64,000 bases of DNA from Nocardioides ungokensis (GTDB taxonomy: Bacteria > Actinomycetota > Actinomycetes > Propionibacteriales > Nocardioidaceae): assembly GCF_013466985.1 (NCBI RefSeq), contig NZ_CP059164.1, forward strand, positions 4,473,001 to 4,537,000, in the 5' to 3' direction. Of this stretch, positions 16,628-25,302 are shown in pieces (position 1 is the first letter of the stretch; each line of letters begins with the position of its first letter). The notes beneath the pieces are model-generated. The model saw only the letters and a list, made by a program, of their open reading frames with translations. It was not told the DNA's origin and searched no databases. A program made the position numbers and the translations under genes.

Positions 16628-17880
16628 CGACGCGCGCCGTACTTGCCCAGCTCGAGCCGGGCGATGACGCCGCGATGCACCTCGTCCGGCCCGTCGGCCA
16701 GCCGCAGCGCCCGCGCCGCCGTCCAGGCACCGGCGAGCGGGAAGTCCGAGGAGAGCCCGCCGCCGCCGTGGATCTGCATCGCCATGTCGATGACGCGCTG
16801 GGCCATGTTCGGGACCGCCACCTTGATCTGCGACACCTCGGAGAGCGCGTTGAGGGGACCGCCCACGTCGAGCTTCCAGGCCGCGTTGAGCACCAGCAAC
16901 CTCGCGGAGTCGATGGCGATGCGCGCCTCGGCGATGCGCTCGCGGTTGCCGCCGAGGTTGGCGATCGGCTTGCCGAACGCCGAGCGCTCCAGGCCCCGCC
17001 TGCAGGCCAGCTCCAGCGCCAGCTCGGCCAATCCGATCAGCCGCATGCAGTGGTGGACGCGTCCGGGCCCGAGCCGGCCCTGCGCGATCGCGAACGCCTC
17101 GCCGGGTCCGCTGATGATGTTGGCGACCGGCACCCGCACGTCGGTGAACGACACCTCGCCGTGGCCCAGCGGCTCGTCATAGGTGCCCATCGTGTCGAGC
17201 AGCCGTTCCACCCGCACGCCCGGCGCGTCCCGCGGGACCAGCACCATCGAGTGCCGGTGGTGACGATCCGCGTCGGCGTCGGTGAGGCCCATGAAGACCA
17301 GGACCTTGCAGTCGGGGTGGCCCACGCCGGTCGACCACCACTTGCGGCCGTTGACCACCACCTCGTCACCGTGCACGACCGCGGTGGCCTCCATGTTGGT
17401 GGCGTCGGAGGAGGCGACGTCGGGCTCGGTCATCGTGAACGCCGAGCGGATCCGGCCGTCGAGCAACGGCTCCAGCCACTCGCGCCGCTGCTCGGGCGAG
17501 CCGCAGCGCAGCAGCACCTCCATGTTGCCGGTGTCGGGCGCGTTGCAGTTGAAGACCAGGGACGCGATGGCGGAGCGACCCATCAGCTCGGCCAGGGGCG
17601 CGTAGTCGACGTTGGTCAGCCCCTCGCCGCCGTCGGTGCCGAAGCGGGCGGCGTACTCGTGCGCGTGCTCCCGGGGCAGGAAGAGGTTCCACAACCCCTG
17701 CGCCCGGGCCTTCGCCTTGAGCTCCTCGAGGACCGGCAGCGGCTGCCAGGGGTCCCCGCTGCGGCGCTGCTCGGCGAGGTCGCGGTGGTAGTCGGGCTCC
17801 ACCGGAGCGATCTCCTCGGCCATGAAGGCGGCCACCCGATCGGTGAGGTCGGCGGCCCGGGCGGACGGAGCGAAGTCCAT
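16624..17880 (-). CDS. Acyl-CoA dehydrogenase (ACAD10/11-like partner of the APH kinase)
   Basis: 418 residues. FAD/substrate loops FTMTEPDVASSDATNMEATA and VVNGRKWWSTGVGHPDCKV match the acyl-CoA dehydrogenases that pair with APH kinases; MQIHGGGGLSSDFPLAG and ALRLADGPDEVHRGVIARLE close the active site. It starts MDFAPSARAADLTDRVAAFM. First gene of the operon; its stop overlaps the SDR start. If the kinase phosphorylates a 4-hydroxyacyl-CoA, this enzyme would perform the phosphate elimination and hydration steps that convert it to a 3-hydroxyacyl-CoA. Generic beta-oxidation is the alternative. Confidence 0.93.
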   Translation of the reverse strand: MDFAPSARAADLTDRVAAFMAEEIAPVEPDYHRDLAEQRRSGDPWQPLPVLEELKAKARAQGLWNLFLPREHAHEYAARFGTDGGEGLTNVDYAPLAELMGRSAIASLVFNCNAPDTGNMEVLLRCGSPEQRREWLEPLLDGRIRSAFTMTEPDVASSDATNMEATAVVHGDEVVVNGRKWWSTGVGHPDCKVLVFMGLTDADADRHHRHSMVLVPRDAPGVRVERLLDTMGTYDEPLGHGEVSFTDVRVPVANIISGPGEAFAIAQGRLGPGRVHHCMRLIGLAELALELACRRGLERSAFGKPIANLGGNRERIAEARIAIDSARLLVLNAAWKLDVGGPLNALSEVSQIKVAVPNMAQRVIDMAMQIHGGGGLSSDFPLAGAWTAARALRLADGPDEVHRGVIARLELGKYGARR

Positions 17881-18009
17881 GCCCGGCACCCTAGCCGCCG
17901 CCCCCATTTCCCCTGATCGCGCCATGGACGGCCGGTGGGGGCGGCAATAACGTCGAAGACGGACTCGGGTCGCCTCAACCCGGGGGCGGCCCACCGAGAG
18001 GAGGTCGCT

Positions 18010-18603
18010 GTGTTCATCCAGATCATCCAGGGGAAGTGCACGAGGCAGGACGAGCTCCGGGCGATGGCAGAGCGTTGGGTCGCCGAGGTCGGCCCCGGTG
18101 CGAGCGGCTGGCTGGGGGGCACCTACGGCTTCACCGACGACGACAGGTTCATCGGCGTGGTCCGCTTCGAGTCGAAGGACGCCGCGATGGCCAACTCGAA
18201 CCGGCCGGAGCAGACCGCCTGGGCCGAGCAGATGATGGCGCTGATGGACGGACCGGTCGAGTTCCACGACTGCGACGACGTCACGCTGATGATGGACGGC
18301 GGCTCCGACCAGGCCGGCTTCGTCCAGGTGATCCGCGGCAAGGTCAGCGACCCCGCTCGCCTCAAGTCGATGATGGCCGACACGACGCTCCTGCACGAGA
18401 TGCGCCCGGAGATCCTCGGGGCCACGCTCGCGCTCGAGCCCGACGGCACGTTCACCGAGACGGTGGCCTTCACCGACGAGGCCAGCGCCCGCGCCGGCGA
18501 GCAGGTCCCGCCGCCGCCCGAGGTGATGGCCGAGCTGGAGTACGCCATGCAGGGCGCGACGTTCTACGACCTGCACCACCCCTGGTTCCAGACCCACCGC
18601 TGA
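18010..18603 (+). CDS. Two-domain antibiotic-biosynthesis-monooxygenase-like (dimeric alpha/beta barrel) protein
   Basis: 197 residues made of two similar halves: FIQIIQGKCTRQDELRAMAE in the first and FVQVIRGKVSDPARLKSMMA in the second, each followed by a beta hairpin (GGTYGFTDDDRFIGVVRFES; GATLALEPDGTFTETVAFTD). This is a fused ferredoxin-like barrel as in ABM proteins; no catalytic residue is obvious, so the function is unknown. GTG at 18010 is preferred because GAGAGGAGG lies 6 bases upstream. It is a single gene, followed by a strong hairpin shared with the converging FadB gene. Confidence 0.85.
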   Translation: MFIQIIQGKCTRQDELRAMAERWVAEVGPGASGWLGGTYGFTDDDRFIGVVRFESKDAAMANSNRPEQTAWAEQMMALMDGPVEFHDCDDVTLMMDGGSDQAGFVQVIRGKVSDPARLKSMMADTTLLHEMRPEILGATLALEPDGTFTETVAFTDEASARAGEQVPPPPEVMAELEYAMQGATFYDLHHPWFQTHR

Positions 18604-18628
18604 GCCCCGGCCACCGCCTGCACGGCCG

Positions 18629-18659
18629 ACGGCCCGCCGAGCAGTGCTCGGCGGGCCGT
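18629..18659. terminator. Bidirectional terminator between converging ABM-like and FadB genes
   Basis: 15-bp perfect inverted repeat, ACGGCCCGCCGAGCA at 18629-18643 and its complement at 18645-18659. The 1-nt formal loop will open to a few bases. It lies 26 bases after one stop and 25 bases after the other. Confidence 0.85.
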
Positions 18660-18683
18660 CGCCGCTGCTGTTGTGCCGTTCGG

Positions 18684-20920
18684 TCAGGCGGGGAAGGACT
18701 CACCCTTCTCGACCATCGACCGCAGGTACGCCGTGGGCCGGAACCGGTCGCCGTACTTCTCCGCGAGCTCGTCGGCCCTGGCCACGAAGGCGGCCAGCCC
18801 GATCGGCGCGTCGGTGTCGTTCGGGTCCTGGTAGCCGGTCATGAACTGCGCTGCGCCACCGGTGTTCGGCGGGAAGCCGATGCCCATGATCGACCCGATG
18901 TTGGCCGCGGCCGCCGAGGTGAGCACGCCCTCCTCGAAGCACTTGGCGGTCTCGAGCGCCTCCACGAACAGCAGCCGATCCTTCACGTCCTGGAAGGGGA
19001 CCTGCTCCCGGCCGCTCTCGGCCCCGGCCACCGGGAAGGTGTCGGCGAGGCCCTTCCACAGCGCGAGCCGCTTGCCCGACTCGTCGTACTCGTAGAAGCC
19101 GGCACCCTTGAGCCGCGAGGGGCGGCCGAGCCCGATCATCGTGTCGATGACCGCCTCCGCCGGGTGCGGCGTGTAGGCCTGGCCGGAGGCCTCGACCGCG
19201 GCGCGGGTGGCGTTGCTGATCTTCTTGAACAGCTCCATGTTCAGCTCGTCGGAGAGCTGCAGGACACCCACGGGGTAGCCGTCCTGCGTGGTCGCGCGCT
19301 CCAGAGAGACCGGGTGCACGCCCTCGGCGAGCATCGCCAGCCCTTCGTTCACCATCGTGCCTATCACCCGCGAGGTGTAGAAGCCACGGCTGTCGTTGAC
19401 AACGATCGGGGTCTTGCGGATCTGCTGGACGACGTCGTACGCCTTGGCGAGCGCCTCGTCGGAGGTCTGCTCGCCGCGGATGATCTCGACCAGCGGCATC
19501 TTGTCCACGGGCGAGAAGAAGTGCAGGCCGATGAAGTCCTTGGGCCGGTCCACGCCGCCGGCCAGCTCGGTGATGGGCAGCGTCGAGGTGTTGGAGCACA
19601 GGAGGGCGTCGGGGTTCACGTGCCCGGCGATCTCGGCGAAGACCGTGGCCTTGAGGGCGGGGTCCTCGAAGACCGCCTCGATCACCAGGTCGCAGCCCGC
19701 GAGGTCGGCCGGGTCGGCCGTCGGGGTGATCCGGCTCAGCAGCTCCGCCTTCTTCTCCTCGGTCGAGCGGCCCTTGGCGATCGCCTTGTCGAGCAGCTTC
19801 GCGCTGTAGGCCTTGCCCTTCTCGGCGTTCTCGACCGCGACGTCCTTGAGCACGACCTCCATCCCCGCGCGGGCGCACGAGTAGGCGATGCCGGCGCCCA
19901 TCATGCCCGCGCCGAGGACGCCCACCTTGACGGCCTTGTACGGCGGGATGCCGTCGGGTCGCAGCGACCCGGAGTTGATCGCCTGCAGGTCGAAGAAGAA
20001 CGCCTGGATCATGTTCTTGGCGTTCTGGTTCACGATCAGGTTGGTCAGGTAGCGCGACTCGATCCGCGAGGCGGTGTCGAAGTCGACCTGGGCGCCCTCG
20101 ACCGCGGCGGAGAGGATCGCCCGCTGAGCGGGGTAGACCGCACCCTTCGTCTGCTGGCGCAGCAGCGCCGGAACGCCGGCAGGAACGCCGCGAGCTTGGG
20201 GGTGCTGGGGGTGCCGCCGGGCATCTTGTAGCCGGGCTGGTCCCAGGGGTTCTGCGCGGCGTCCGGGTTGGCCTTGATCCAGGCCTTGGCCGCCGGCACG
20301 AGCTCGTCGCGGGTGGCGACCAGCTCGTCGACGAGACCCTTCTCCTGGGCCTGGGCCGGCTTGAAGCGCGTCCCCTGGAGCAGCACGTCCATCAGCGCGG
20401 ACTGGATGCCGAGCATCCGCACCACGCGGGTGACCCCGCCGCCACCGGGCAGCAGGCCCAGCGACGCCTCGGGGAGGCCGAGCTGCACGGACGGGTCGTC
20501 GACGACCACTCGGTGGTTGCAGGCCAGGGCGATCTCGAGTCCCCCGCCGAGGGCGGCGCCGTTGATCGCGGCGGCGACCGGGCGCGGGAACTGCTCGAGG
20601 CGGCGCAGCGCCGCCTTGACGCTCTCGCCCGCGCCGAACACGTCGGCGGCGTCGGCCTTGGTCGCCTGCACCATCTTCTTGAGGTTGCCGCCGGCGAAGA
20701 AGGTCTTCTTCGCGCTAGCGACCACCACGCCGGTCACGCCCGACTCGTCCTGCGCGAGCTCGTCGTACAGCCGGTCCACGGCCGCGGCCATGGAGGCGAT
20801 GTAGAGGTCGTTCATCGTGTTGGCGCTGGCGGTCGGGTCGTCGAGGGTGAGGGTGACGATGCCGTCGGCGTCCTTGTCGTACCGCACGGCGGTCTGCTCG
20901 GTCTGCTGGGTCTCGGTCAT
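18684..20920 (-). CDS. fadB: FadB/FadJ-type multifunctional enoyl-CoA hydratase / 3-hydroxyacyl-CoA dehydrogenase (frameshift near 20170)
   Basis: About 745 residues once joined. The N-terminal third is an enoyl-CoA hydratase (AKKTFFAGGNLKKMVQA; AAINGAALGGGLEIALACNH; LPEASLGLLPGGGGVTRVVR). The rest, in another frame, is the NAD-binding dehydrogenase (KVGVLGAGMMGAGIAYSCAR; LCSNTSTLPITELA; GLHFFSPVDKMPLVEIIRGE) and its C-terminal helical domain. The reading frame switches at FLPAF/PALLRQQ, equal to one lost base near 20167-20172, so the gene is probably whole in the organism. It performs beta-oxidation steps 2 and 3 and works with the FadA thiolase directly upstream. An 85-bp palindrome lies between them (20956-21040). 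Confidence 0.93.
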
Positions 20921-20955
20921 GCCGGTGGGTGTCCTTCAGTCTCGGCGGAAAGCTT

Positions 20956-21040
20956 GTTGAGTTGGGCCTGATTCGGCTTCGAGCTGGGCCTGGTTCTCGG
21001 AATCCCGCCCAACTGGGTTCCGAATGAGGCCCAACTCAAC
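20956..21040. repeat. 85-bp palindromic element between fadA and fadB (family with 42095-42179)
   Basis: Arms 20956-20976 and 21020-21040 are 21-bp inverted repeats with one mismatch, starting GTTGAGTTGGGCC. An imperfect copy of the arm (GAGCTGGGCCTGGTTCTCGG) lies at 20981-21000. The left 40 bases are nearly identical to the element at 42095 and both span exactly 85 bp. The element begins 8 bases after the fadA stop. Confidence 0.92.
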
Positions 21041-21048
21041 GAATGGGG

Positions 21049-22260
21049 TCAGACGAGCTCGACGATGGTGGCGATGCCCATGCCGCCACCGACGCAGAGC
21101 GTGGCGAGGCCGCGGCGCTGGTCGCGCCGCTGGAGCTCGTCGACGAGGGTGCCAAGGATCATCGCGCCGGTGGCGCCCAGCGGGTGCCCCATGGCGATCG
21201 CGCCGCCGTTGACGTTGGTGATCTCGTGGCTGATGCCCATGTCGCGCATGAACCGCATCGCCACGGCCGCGAAGGCCTCGTTGATCTCGAACAGGTCGAT
21301 GTCCTCGACCGACAGCCCCGCCTTGCCCAGCGCCTTGCGCGCGGCCGGGGCCGGACCGGTGAGCATGATGGTCGGGTCCGCGCCGGAGACCGCCGTGGCC
21401 AGGATGCGGGCCCGCGGGGTCAGGCCGAGGTCGGTGCCGACCTGCTCGCTGCCGATCGCCATGATCGCGGCGCCGTCGACGATGCCCGAGGAGTTGCCGG
21501 CGTGGTGGACGTGGTCGATCCGCTCCACCCAGTGGTACTTCTCCAGCGCCACGTCGTCGAAGCCCGCCTGGGCGCCGATGTCGGCGAACGACGGCTTGAG
21601 GGCGCCGAGGCCCTCGGGGCTCGTGTCGGGTCGGATCGTCTCGTCGTGGTCGAGCACGGTCATCCCGTTGGGGTCCCTGACCGGGACCACGGCGTTCGCG
21701 AAGTAGCCGTTGGCCCAGGCCTTCGCGGCGCGGTGGTGCGACTCGGCGGCGTAGGCGTCGACGTCGTCGCGGTTCCAGCCCTCGATCGTGGCGATCAGGT
21801 CGGCGCCGATGCCCTGCGGCACGAAGCCGGTCTTCAGCGCGGTGTCGGGGTCCATCGCCCAGGCGCCGCCGTCGGAGCCCATCGGGACGCGGCTCATCGA
21901 CTCGACGCCACCGGCGAGGATCAGGTCCTCGAAGCCACCCCGCACCCGCGACGCCGCCTGGTTGACCGCCTCGAGGCCGGAGGCGCAGAAGCGGTTGAGC
22001 TGCACGCCGGCCACGGTCTCGGGGTAGCCCGCCTTCAGCGCGGCGGTCTTGGCGATGTCACCGCCCTGGTCGCCGATCGGCGACACGACGCCGAGGACGA
22101 CGTCGTCGATCCGGGCAGGGTCGAGTCCGGGGTTGCGCACCTTGATCTCGTCGAGCAGGCCGACGACGAGGTCGACCGGCTTGACCTCGTGCAGCGACCC
22201 GACCTTCTTGCCCTTGCCGCGTGGCGTACGAATGTGGTCGTACACGAATGCTTCAGCCAT
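21049..22260 (-). CDS. fadA: Acetyl-CoA C-acyltransferase (3-ketoacyl-CoA thiolase)
   Basis: 403 residues. Active-site cysteine in QLNRFCASGLEAVNQAASRV, conserved EINEAFAAVAMRFM, NVNGGAIAMGHPLGATGAM and the C-terminal cysteine in ATLCVGGGMGIATIVE. This is the degradative thiolase that releases acetyl-CoA in the last step of beta-oxidation. The fadB gene follows 130 bases downstream on the same strand. It is divergent from a MerR regulator, with a 127-bp shared control region that contains a GTGACA-TGTCAC dyad. Confidence 0.95.
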   Translation of the reverse strand: MAEAFVYDHIRTPRGKGKKVGSLHEVKPVDLVVGLLDEIKVRNPGLDPARIDDVVLGVVSPIGDQGGDIAKTAALKAGYPETVAGVQLNRFCASGLEAVNQAASRVRGGFEDLILAGGVESMSRVPMGSDGGAWAMDPDTALKTGFVPQGIGADLIATIEGWNRDDVDAYAAESHHRAAKAWANGYFANAVVPVRDPNGMTVLDHDETIRPDTSPEGLGALKPSFADIGAQAGFDDVALEKYHWVERIDHVHHAGNSSGIVDGAAIMAIGSEQVGTDLGLTPRARILATAVSGADPTIMLTGPAPAARKALGKAGLSVEDIDLFEINEAFAAVAMRFMRDMGISHEITNVNGGAIAMGHPLGATGAMILGTLVDELQRRDQRRGLATLCVGGGMGIATIVELV

Positions 22261-22314
22261 GACCGTCCTTGCGATTGAGTCGTTGGATCGAGTCTGTCGT
22301 GACCCCCTTTGATT

Positions 22315-22333
22315 GTGACACTATTGCTGTCAC
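22315..22333. promoter_or_regulatory. Dyad GTGACA-7-TGTCAC, candidate MerR operator
   Basis: GTGACA (22315-22320) and TGTCAC (22328-22333) frame CTATTGC, 55 bases upstream of the MerR start and 55 bases upstream of the fadA start. This central position suits one operator serving both divergent promoters. A 19-bp dyad is the usual size for MerR proteins. Confidence 0.65.
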
Positions 22334-22387
22334 GGTCAAGGCGACCCGGAATGTGGTCTGGGTCACCACCAACCCCGGAGGAGCGCG

Positions 22388-23113
22388 ATGACGGACGGCG
22401 CGGAGACGACGCGTGAGCTGCTCACCCTCGACGAGCTCACCGCCCGGGTCGGGATGAGCGTGCGCAACGTGCGCTTCTACACGACCAAGGGCCTGGTGCC
22501 GCCGCCGATCCGGCGCGGCCGCTCGGGCTACTACACCGCCGACCACGTCGCGCGGCTCGAGCTGGTCCAGGAGCTGCAGAGCCACGGCTTCACGCTCTCG
22601 GCCATCGAGAAGTACGTCGCCAACATCCCGCACGACGCCACCCCCGCCGACATCGCCCTGCAGCGCACGATGCTGGCGCCGTGGCAGCACGAGTCGCCCA
22701 TCGAGATGTCGCGGGCCGAGCTCGACAAGCGCGCCGGTCGCCCGCTCAGCGACGAGGACCTGACCACGCTGGCCGCCCTCGGGGTGGTCTTCCCGGGCCG
22801 GCGCGGCAAGCACCAGGTGGCGGTGTCGCAGCTGTCCGTCGGCCTGGGCCTGCTCGACCTCGGCTTCCCGACCGAGGCGGCCCTCGCGGCCGCCGACGTG
22901 TACGCCGCGCACGGCCGCCAAATCGCCGAGGAGCTCTACGAGGTGTTCCGCACCAAGGCGTGGCCGTTCTACAAGGAGTCCGGGACCTCGCCGGAGCGGG
23001 TCCGGGAGGTGGTCGAGCGGCTCAAGCCGCTCTCGATCGCCAGCCTGGTCCAGGCCTACGAGAGCGCGATGGACGAGACCAAGCGCGAGGGCATCGCCCA
23101 GCGCGCACGCTAG
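22388..23113 (+). CDS. MerR family regulator, likely controlling fadA-fadB
   Basis: 241 residues. N-terminal MerR winged helix: LLTLDELTARVGMSVRNVRF, then YTTKGLVPPPIRRGRSGYY and DHVARLELVQELQSHGFTLS. The C-terminal domain is about 150 residues, larger than metal-sensing MerR proteins and without their cysteines, so a fatty-acid-derived effector is more likely. It is divergent from fadA. Its TAG stop overlaps the stop of the converging esterase gene (shared CTAG). GGAGGAG lies 4 bases before the ATG. Confidence 0.92.
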   Translation: MTDGAETTRELLTLDELTARVGMSVRNVRFYTTKGLVPPPIRRGRSGYYTADHVARLELVQELQSHGFTLSAIEKYVANIPHDATPADIALQRTMLAPWQHESPIEMSRAELDKRAGRPLSDEDLTTLAALGVVFPGRRGKHQVAVSQLSVGLGLLDLGFPTEAALAAADVYAAHGRQIAEELYEVFRTKAWPFYKESGTSPERVREVVERLKPLSIASLVQAYESAMDETKREGIAQRAR

Positions 23114-23769
23114 GAAGACGCGGGCAGCCCCACGACCGAGGCGACCCAGTCGGCCAGCTCGCGCAGGGTCGGCTCGGTGAGGCCGTGACCTCCCGGGTCG
23201 CGCCGCGTGCGCGCGACCGCGCCCGAGTCGCCCGTGAGGTAGGCCCAGGTGCGGTCGAGCAGCTCGCGCGGGATCACGTGGTCGGCCTCGCCCTGGGCCA
23301 CGAGGACGGGGAGCCCCGCCAGCCGGCCGGGCTCGACCGGCACGCCGGCGTCGAAGGGCAGCGTCCCGTAGAGGATCGCCGCGCCGGCGAAGCGGGCCGG
23401 GTCGGCGAGCACGAGCCCGCCGGCGAAGGCCGCACCGCCGCTGAAGCCGACCAGCACCACCGGCCGACCTTCGGGCGCTACCTCGTCCAGCCACTCCCGG
23501 AACCACGCCATCGTGTCCGCCAGGCTCGCGGCGACCGGGCGGCCGATGCCGCGGTTGGCGAACCACGCGAAGCCGCCGCCCTCCGCGATCGGCGCCCGCA
23601 CCGCGGCGTACTGCGGGCCGGGCGGGAGGTGGTCGGCGAGGGCGAGGATCTCCTGCTCGTGGGAGCCTCGACCGTGCAGCAGGACCACCAGCGGCGCCTG
23701 CGGGTCCGCGGAGCCGCGCTCGGCCACCACGGCGGGGGCGAAGGTGCTCACCGGCCGGCGCTCACTCAT
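23110..23769 (-). CDS. Alpha/beta hydrolase, carboxylesterase/dienelactone-hydrolase type
   Basis: 219 residues. Oxyanion region VVLLHGRGSHEQEILALADH, nucleophile GFSGGAAFAGG (GxSxG), acid in GEADHVIPRE and histidine in GGHGLTEP. It is the size of YpfH-type esterases and small carboxylesterases. The start overlaps the VOC gene stop by 8 bases (ATGAGTGA), forming a two-gene operon. The substrate is unknown. Confidence 0.88.
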   Translation of the reverse strand: MSERRPVSTFAPAVVAERGSADPQAPLVVLLHGRGSHEQEILALADHLPPGPQYAAVRAPIAEGGGFAWFANRGIGRPVAASLADTMAWFREWLDEVAPEGRPVVLVGFSGGAAFAGGLVLADPARFAGAAILYGTLPFDAGVPVEPGRLAGLPVLVAQGEADHVIPRELLDRTWAYLTGDSGAVARTRRDPGGHGLTEPTLRELADWVASVVGLPASS

Positions 23770-24286
23770 GCGCGTCGGCCTCGGCGTCGGTCACGATCCG
23801 GCCGGCGGTGCGGACCCCGGCCCAGCGGCGCACCTCGTCCGGGAGGTCCAGCGACTCGACCGGGGCAGCGTGCTCGAACTCGCCCCACGCCTCGCGCGGC
23901 AGCATCCACATGACCTCGAACTCGTTGCCGTCGGGGTCCTTGCCGTAGACGCTCTTGGTGGCGCCGTGGCTCGACTCGCCGGTGAACGCGTCCGCCCCGA
24001 CCAGCGCCATCCGCGCCTCCTCGAGCTCGTCGATCGTGTCCACCTGCCAGGCGAGGTGGTAGAGCCCGATGCCGCCGCGCACCTTGGGCGCCGCCTGGGG
24101 GCCGACGCCGAACAGCCCGAGGTCGTGGTGGTTGCCGGACCGGGTCAGGCGCAGGAAGGCGGCGTTCGCGCGAGGCTCCCGGGCGGCCACCTCCATCGCG
24201 AAGACCCCGGTGTAGAAGGCGAGCGCACGCTCGAGGTCGGCGACGAAGAGCACGGCGTGGTTGAGGCGGACCGCTGCTACGGGCAT
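23762..24286 (-). CDS. VOC family protein (glyoxalase / extradiol dioxygenase fold)
   Basis: 174 residues. Starts with RLNHAVLFVADLERALAFYT (first metal-ligand region) and contains HHDLGLFGVG, GLYHLAWQVDTIDELEEAR and DPDGNEFEVMWMLP, which match the metal-binding beta-alpha-beta-beta-beta pairs of the VOC fold. It is close in layout to catechol-2,3-dioxygenase-like proteins but only one domain pair long. First gene of the operon with the esterase. A 13-bp palindrome lies 24 bases upstream. Confidence 0.85.
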   Translation of the reverse strand: MPVAAVRLNHAVLFVADLERALAFYTGVFAMEVAAREPRANAAFLRLTRSGNHHDLGLFGVGPQAAPKVRGGIGLYHLAWQVDTIDELEEARMALVGADAFTGESSHGATKSVYGKDPDGNEFEVMWMLPREAWGEFEHAAPVESLDLPDEVRRWAGVRTAGRIVTDAEADAHE

Positions 24287-24309
24287 CAGGCATCTCCCTG
24301 TTAGTTGAA

Positions 24310-24322
24310 TCTTGAATCAAGA
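24310..24322. promoter_or_regulatory. Palindrome TCTTGA-A-TCAAGA upstream of the VOC operon
   Basis: Perfect 13-bp dyad in an AT-rich patch (TTGAATCTTGAATCAAGAG), 24 bases before the VOC start. It resembles MarR-type sites (TTGAnnnTCAA). No regulator gene is adjacent. It could also be part of the promoter. Confidence 0.5.
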
Positions 24323-24396
24323 GTACGCCGGGTCGCCCGGCTGGACAAGCGGGCTGACCGGCCGGCCGGTGTGGTGCCCACTCCTAGGGTGGGTCC

Positions 24397-25302
24397 ATGA
24401 GCGACAACGCAGCGACGACGGTGCTGGTCACCGGCGCCACCGGCTTCATCGGCAGGCGCCTGGTCCCCGAGCTGGTCGACCGCGGCCTGAAGGTGCGGGC
24501 GATGACGCGCCGGCCCGAGGCGTACGACGGCCCGGGCGAGGCCGTGGGCGGGGACGTGCACGACCGATCCTCCCTCAGTGACCCGCTGGCCGGCGTGGAC
24601 GCGGCCGTCTACCTGGTGCACTCGCTCGACGACCCCGACTTCGAGCGCAAGGACGCCGAGGCCGCACGCACCTTCGGCCGGGCCGCCGCGGCGGCGGGCG
24701 TGAAGCAGATCGTCTACATGGGGGGCCTGGGCGCCGAGGACGACGACCTGTCCGCCCACCTGCGCTCGCGTCGCGAGGTGGAGGGGCTGCTCGGCGAGGC
24801 CGGCGTCCCGGTCACCGTGCTGCGTGCCGCGATCGTGGTCGGCTCCGGGGGCATCTCCTGGGAGCTCACCCGGCAGCTGGTCAAGAACCTCCCCGCCATG
24901 GTGGTGCCCAAGTGGGTCTCGACCCGCACGCAGCCGGTCGCCGTGGACGACGTGATCCGCTACCTCGCCGGGGTCGTCGGCCTGCAGGAGGCCTACGGCC
25001 GCACCTTCGAGATCGGCGGCCCCGAGGAGATGACCTACCTCGAGATGCTCCAGGTGGCGGCCGAGATCTCCGCCGGCCACCGGGTCCCGATCGTGCGGGT
25101 GCCGGTCCTGACGCCCCGGCTCTCGTCGTACTGGCTCTCGCTGGTCACCGACGTCGACGTCACCACGGCGCGCAACCTGATCGACTCGATGGGCACCGAG
25201 GTCGTGGTGACCGACCACTCGATCCGCGACCTCGTGCCCGGGGAGCCGATGCCGTACGCCGAGGCGGTAAGGCGCGCGCTCGACGAGGGCGGTGCCCGCT
25301 AG
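24397..25302 (+). CDS. NAD(P)-binding NmrA/YwnB-like atypical SDR
   Basis: 301 residues. Begins with the nucleotide motif VTGATGFIGRRLVPELVDRG (GxxGxxG) and continues with GVDAAVYLVHSLDDPDFER and AGVKQIVYMGGLGAEDDDLS, typical of atypical extended SDRs close to NmrA and the ubiquinone-associated COQ11-like proteins. The YxxxK motif is not evident, so catalysis is uncertain. Monocistronic. The stop overlaps the stop of the converging CPBP gene. Confidence 0.88.
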   Translation: MSDNAATTVLVTGATGFIGRRLVPELVDRGLKVRAMTRRPEAYDGPGEAVGGDVHDRSSLSDPLAGVDAAVYLVHSLDDPDFERKDAEAARTFGRAAAAAGVKQIVYMGGLGAEDDDLSAHLRSRREVEGLLGEAGVPVTVLRAAIVVGSGGISWELTRQLVKNLPAMVVPKWVSTRTQPVAVDDVIRYLAGVVGLQEAYGRTFEIGGPEEMTYLEMLQVAAEISAGHRVPIVRVPVLTPRLSSYWLSLVTDVDVTTARNLIDSMGTEVVVTDHSIRDLVPGEPMPYAEAVRRALDEGGAR

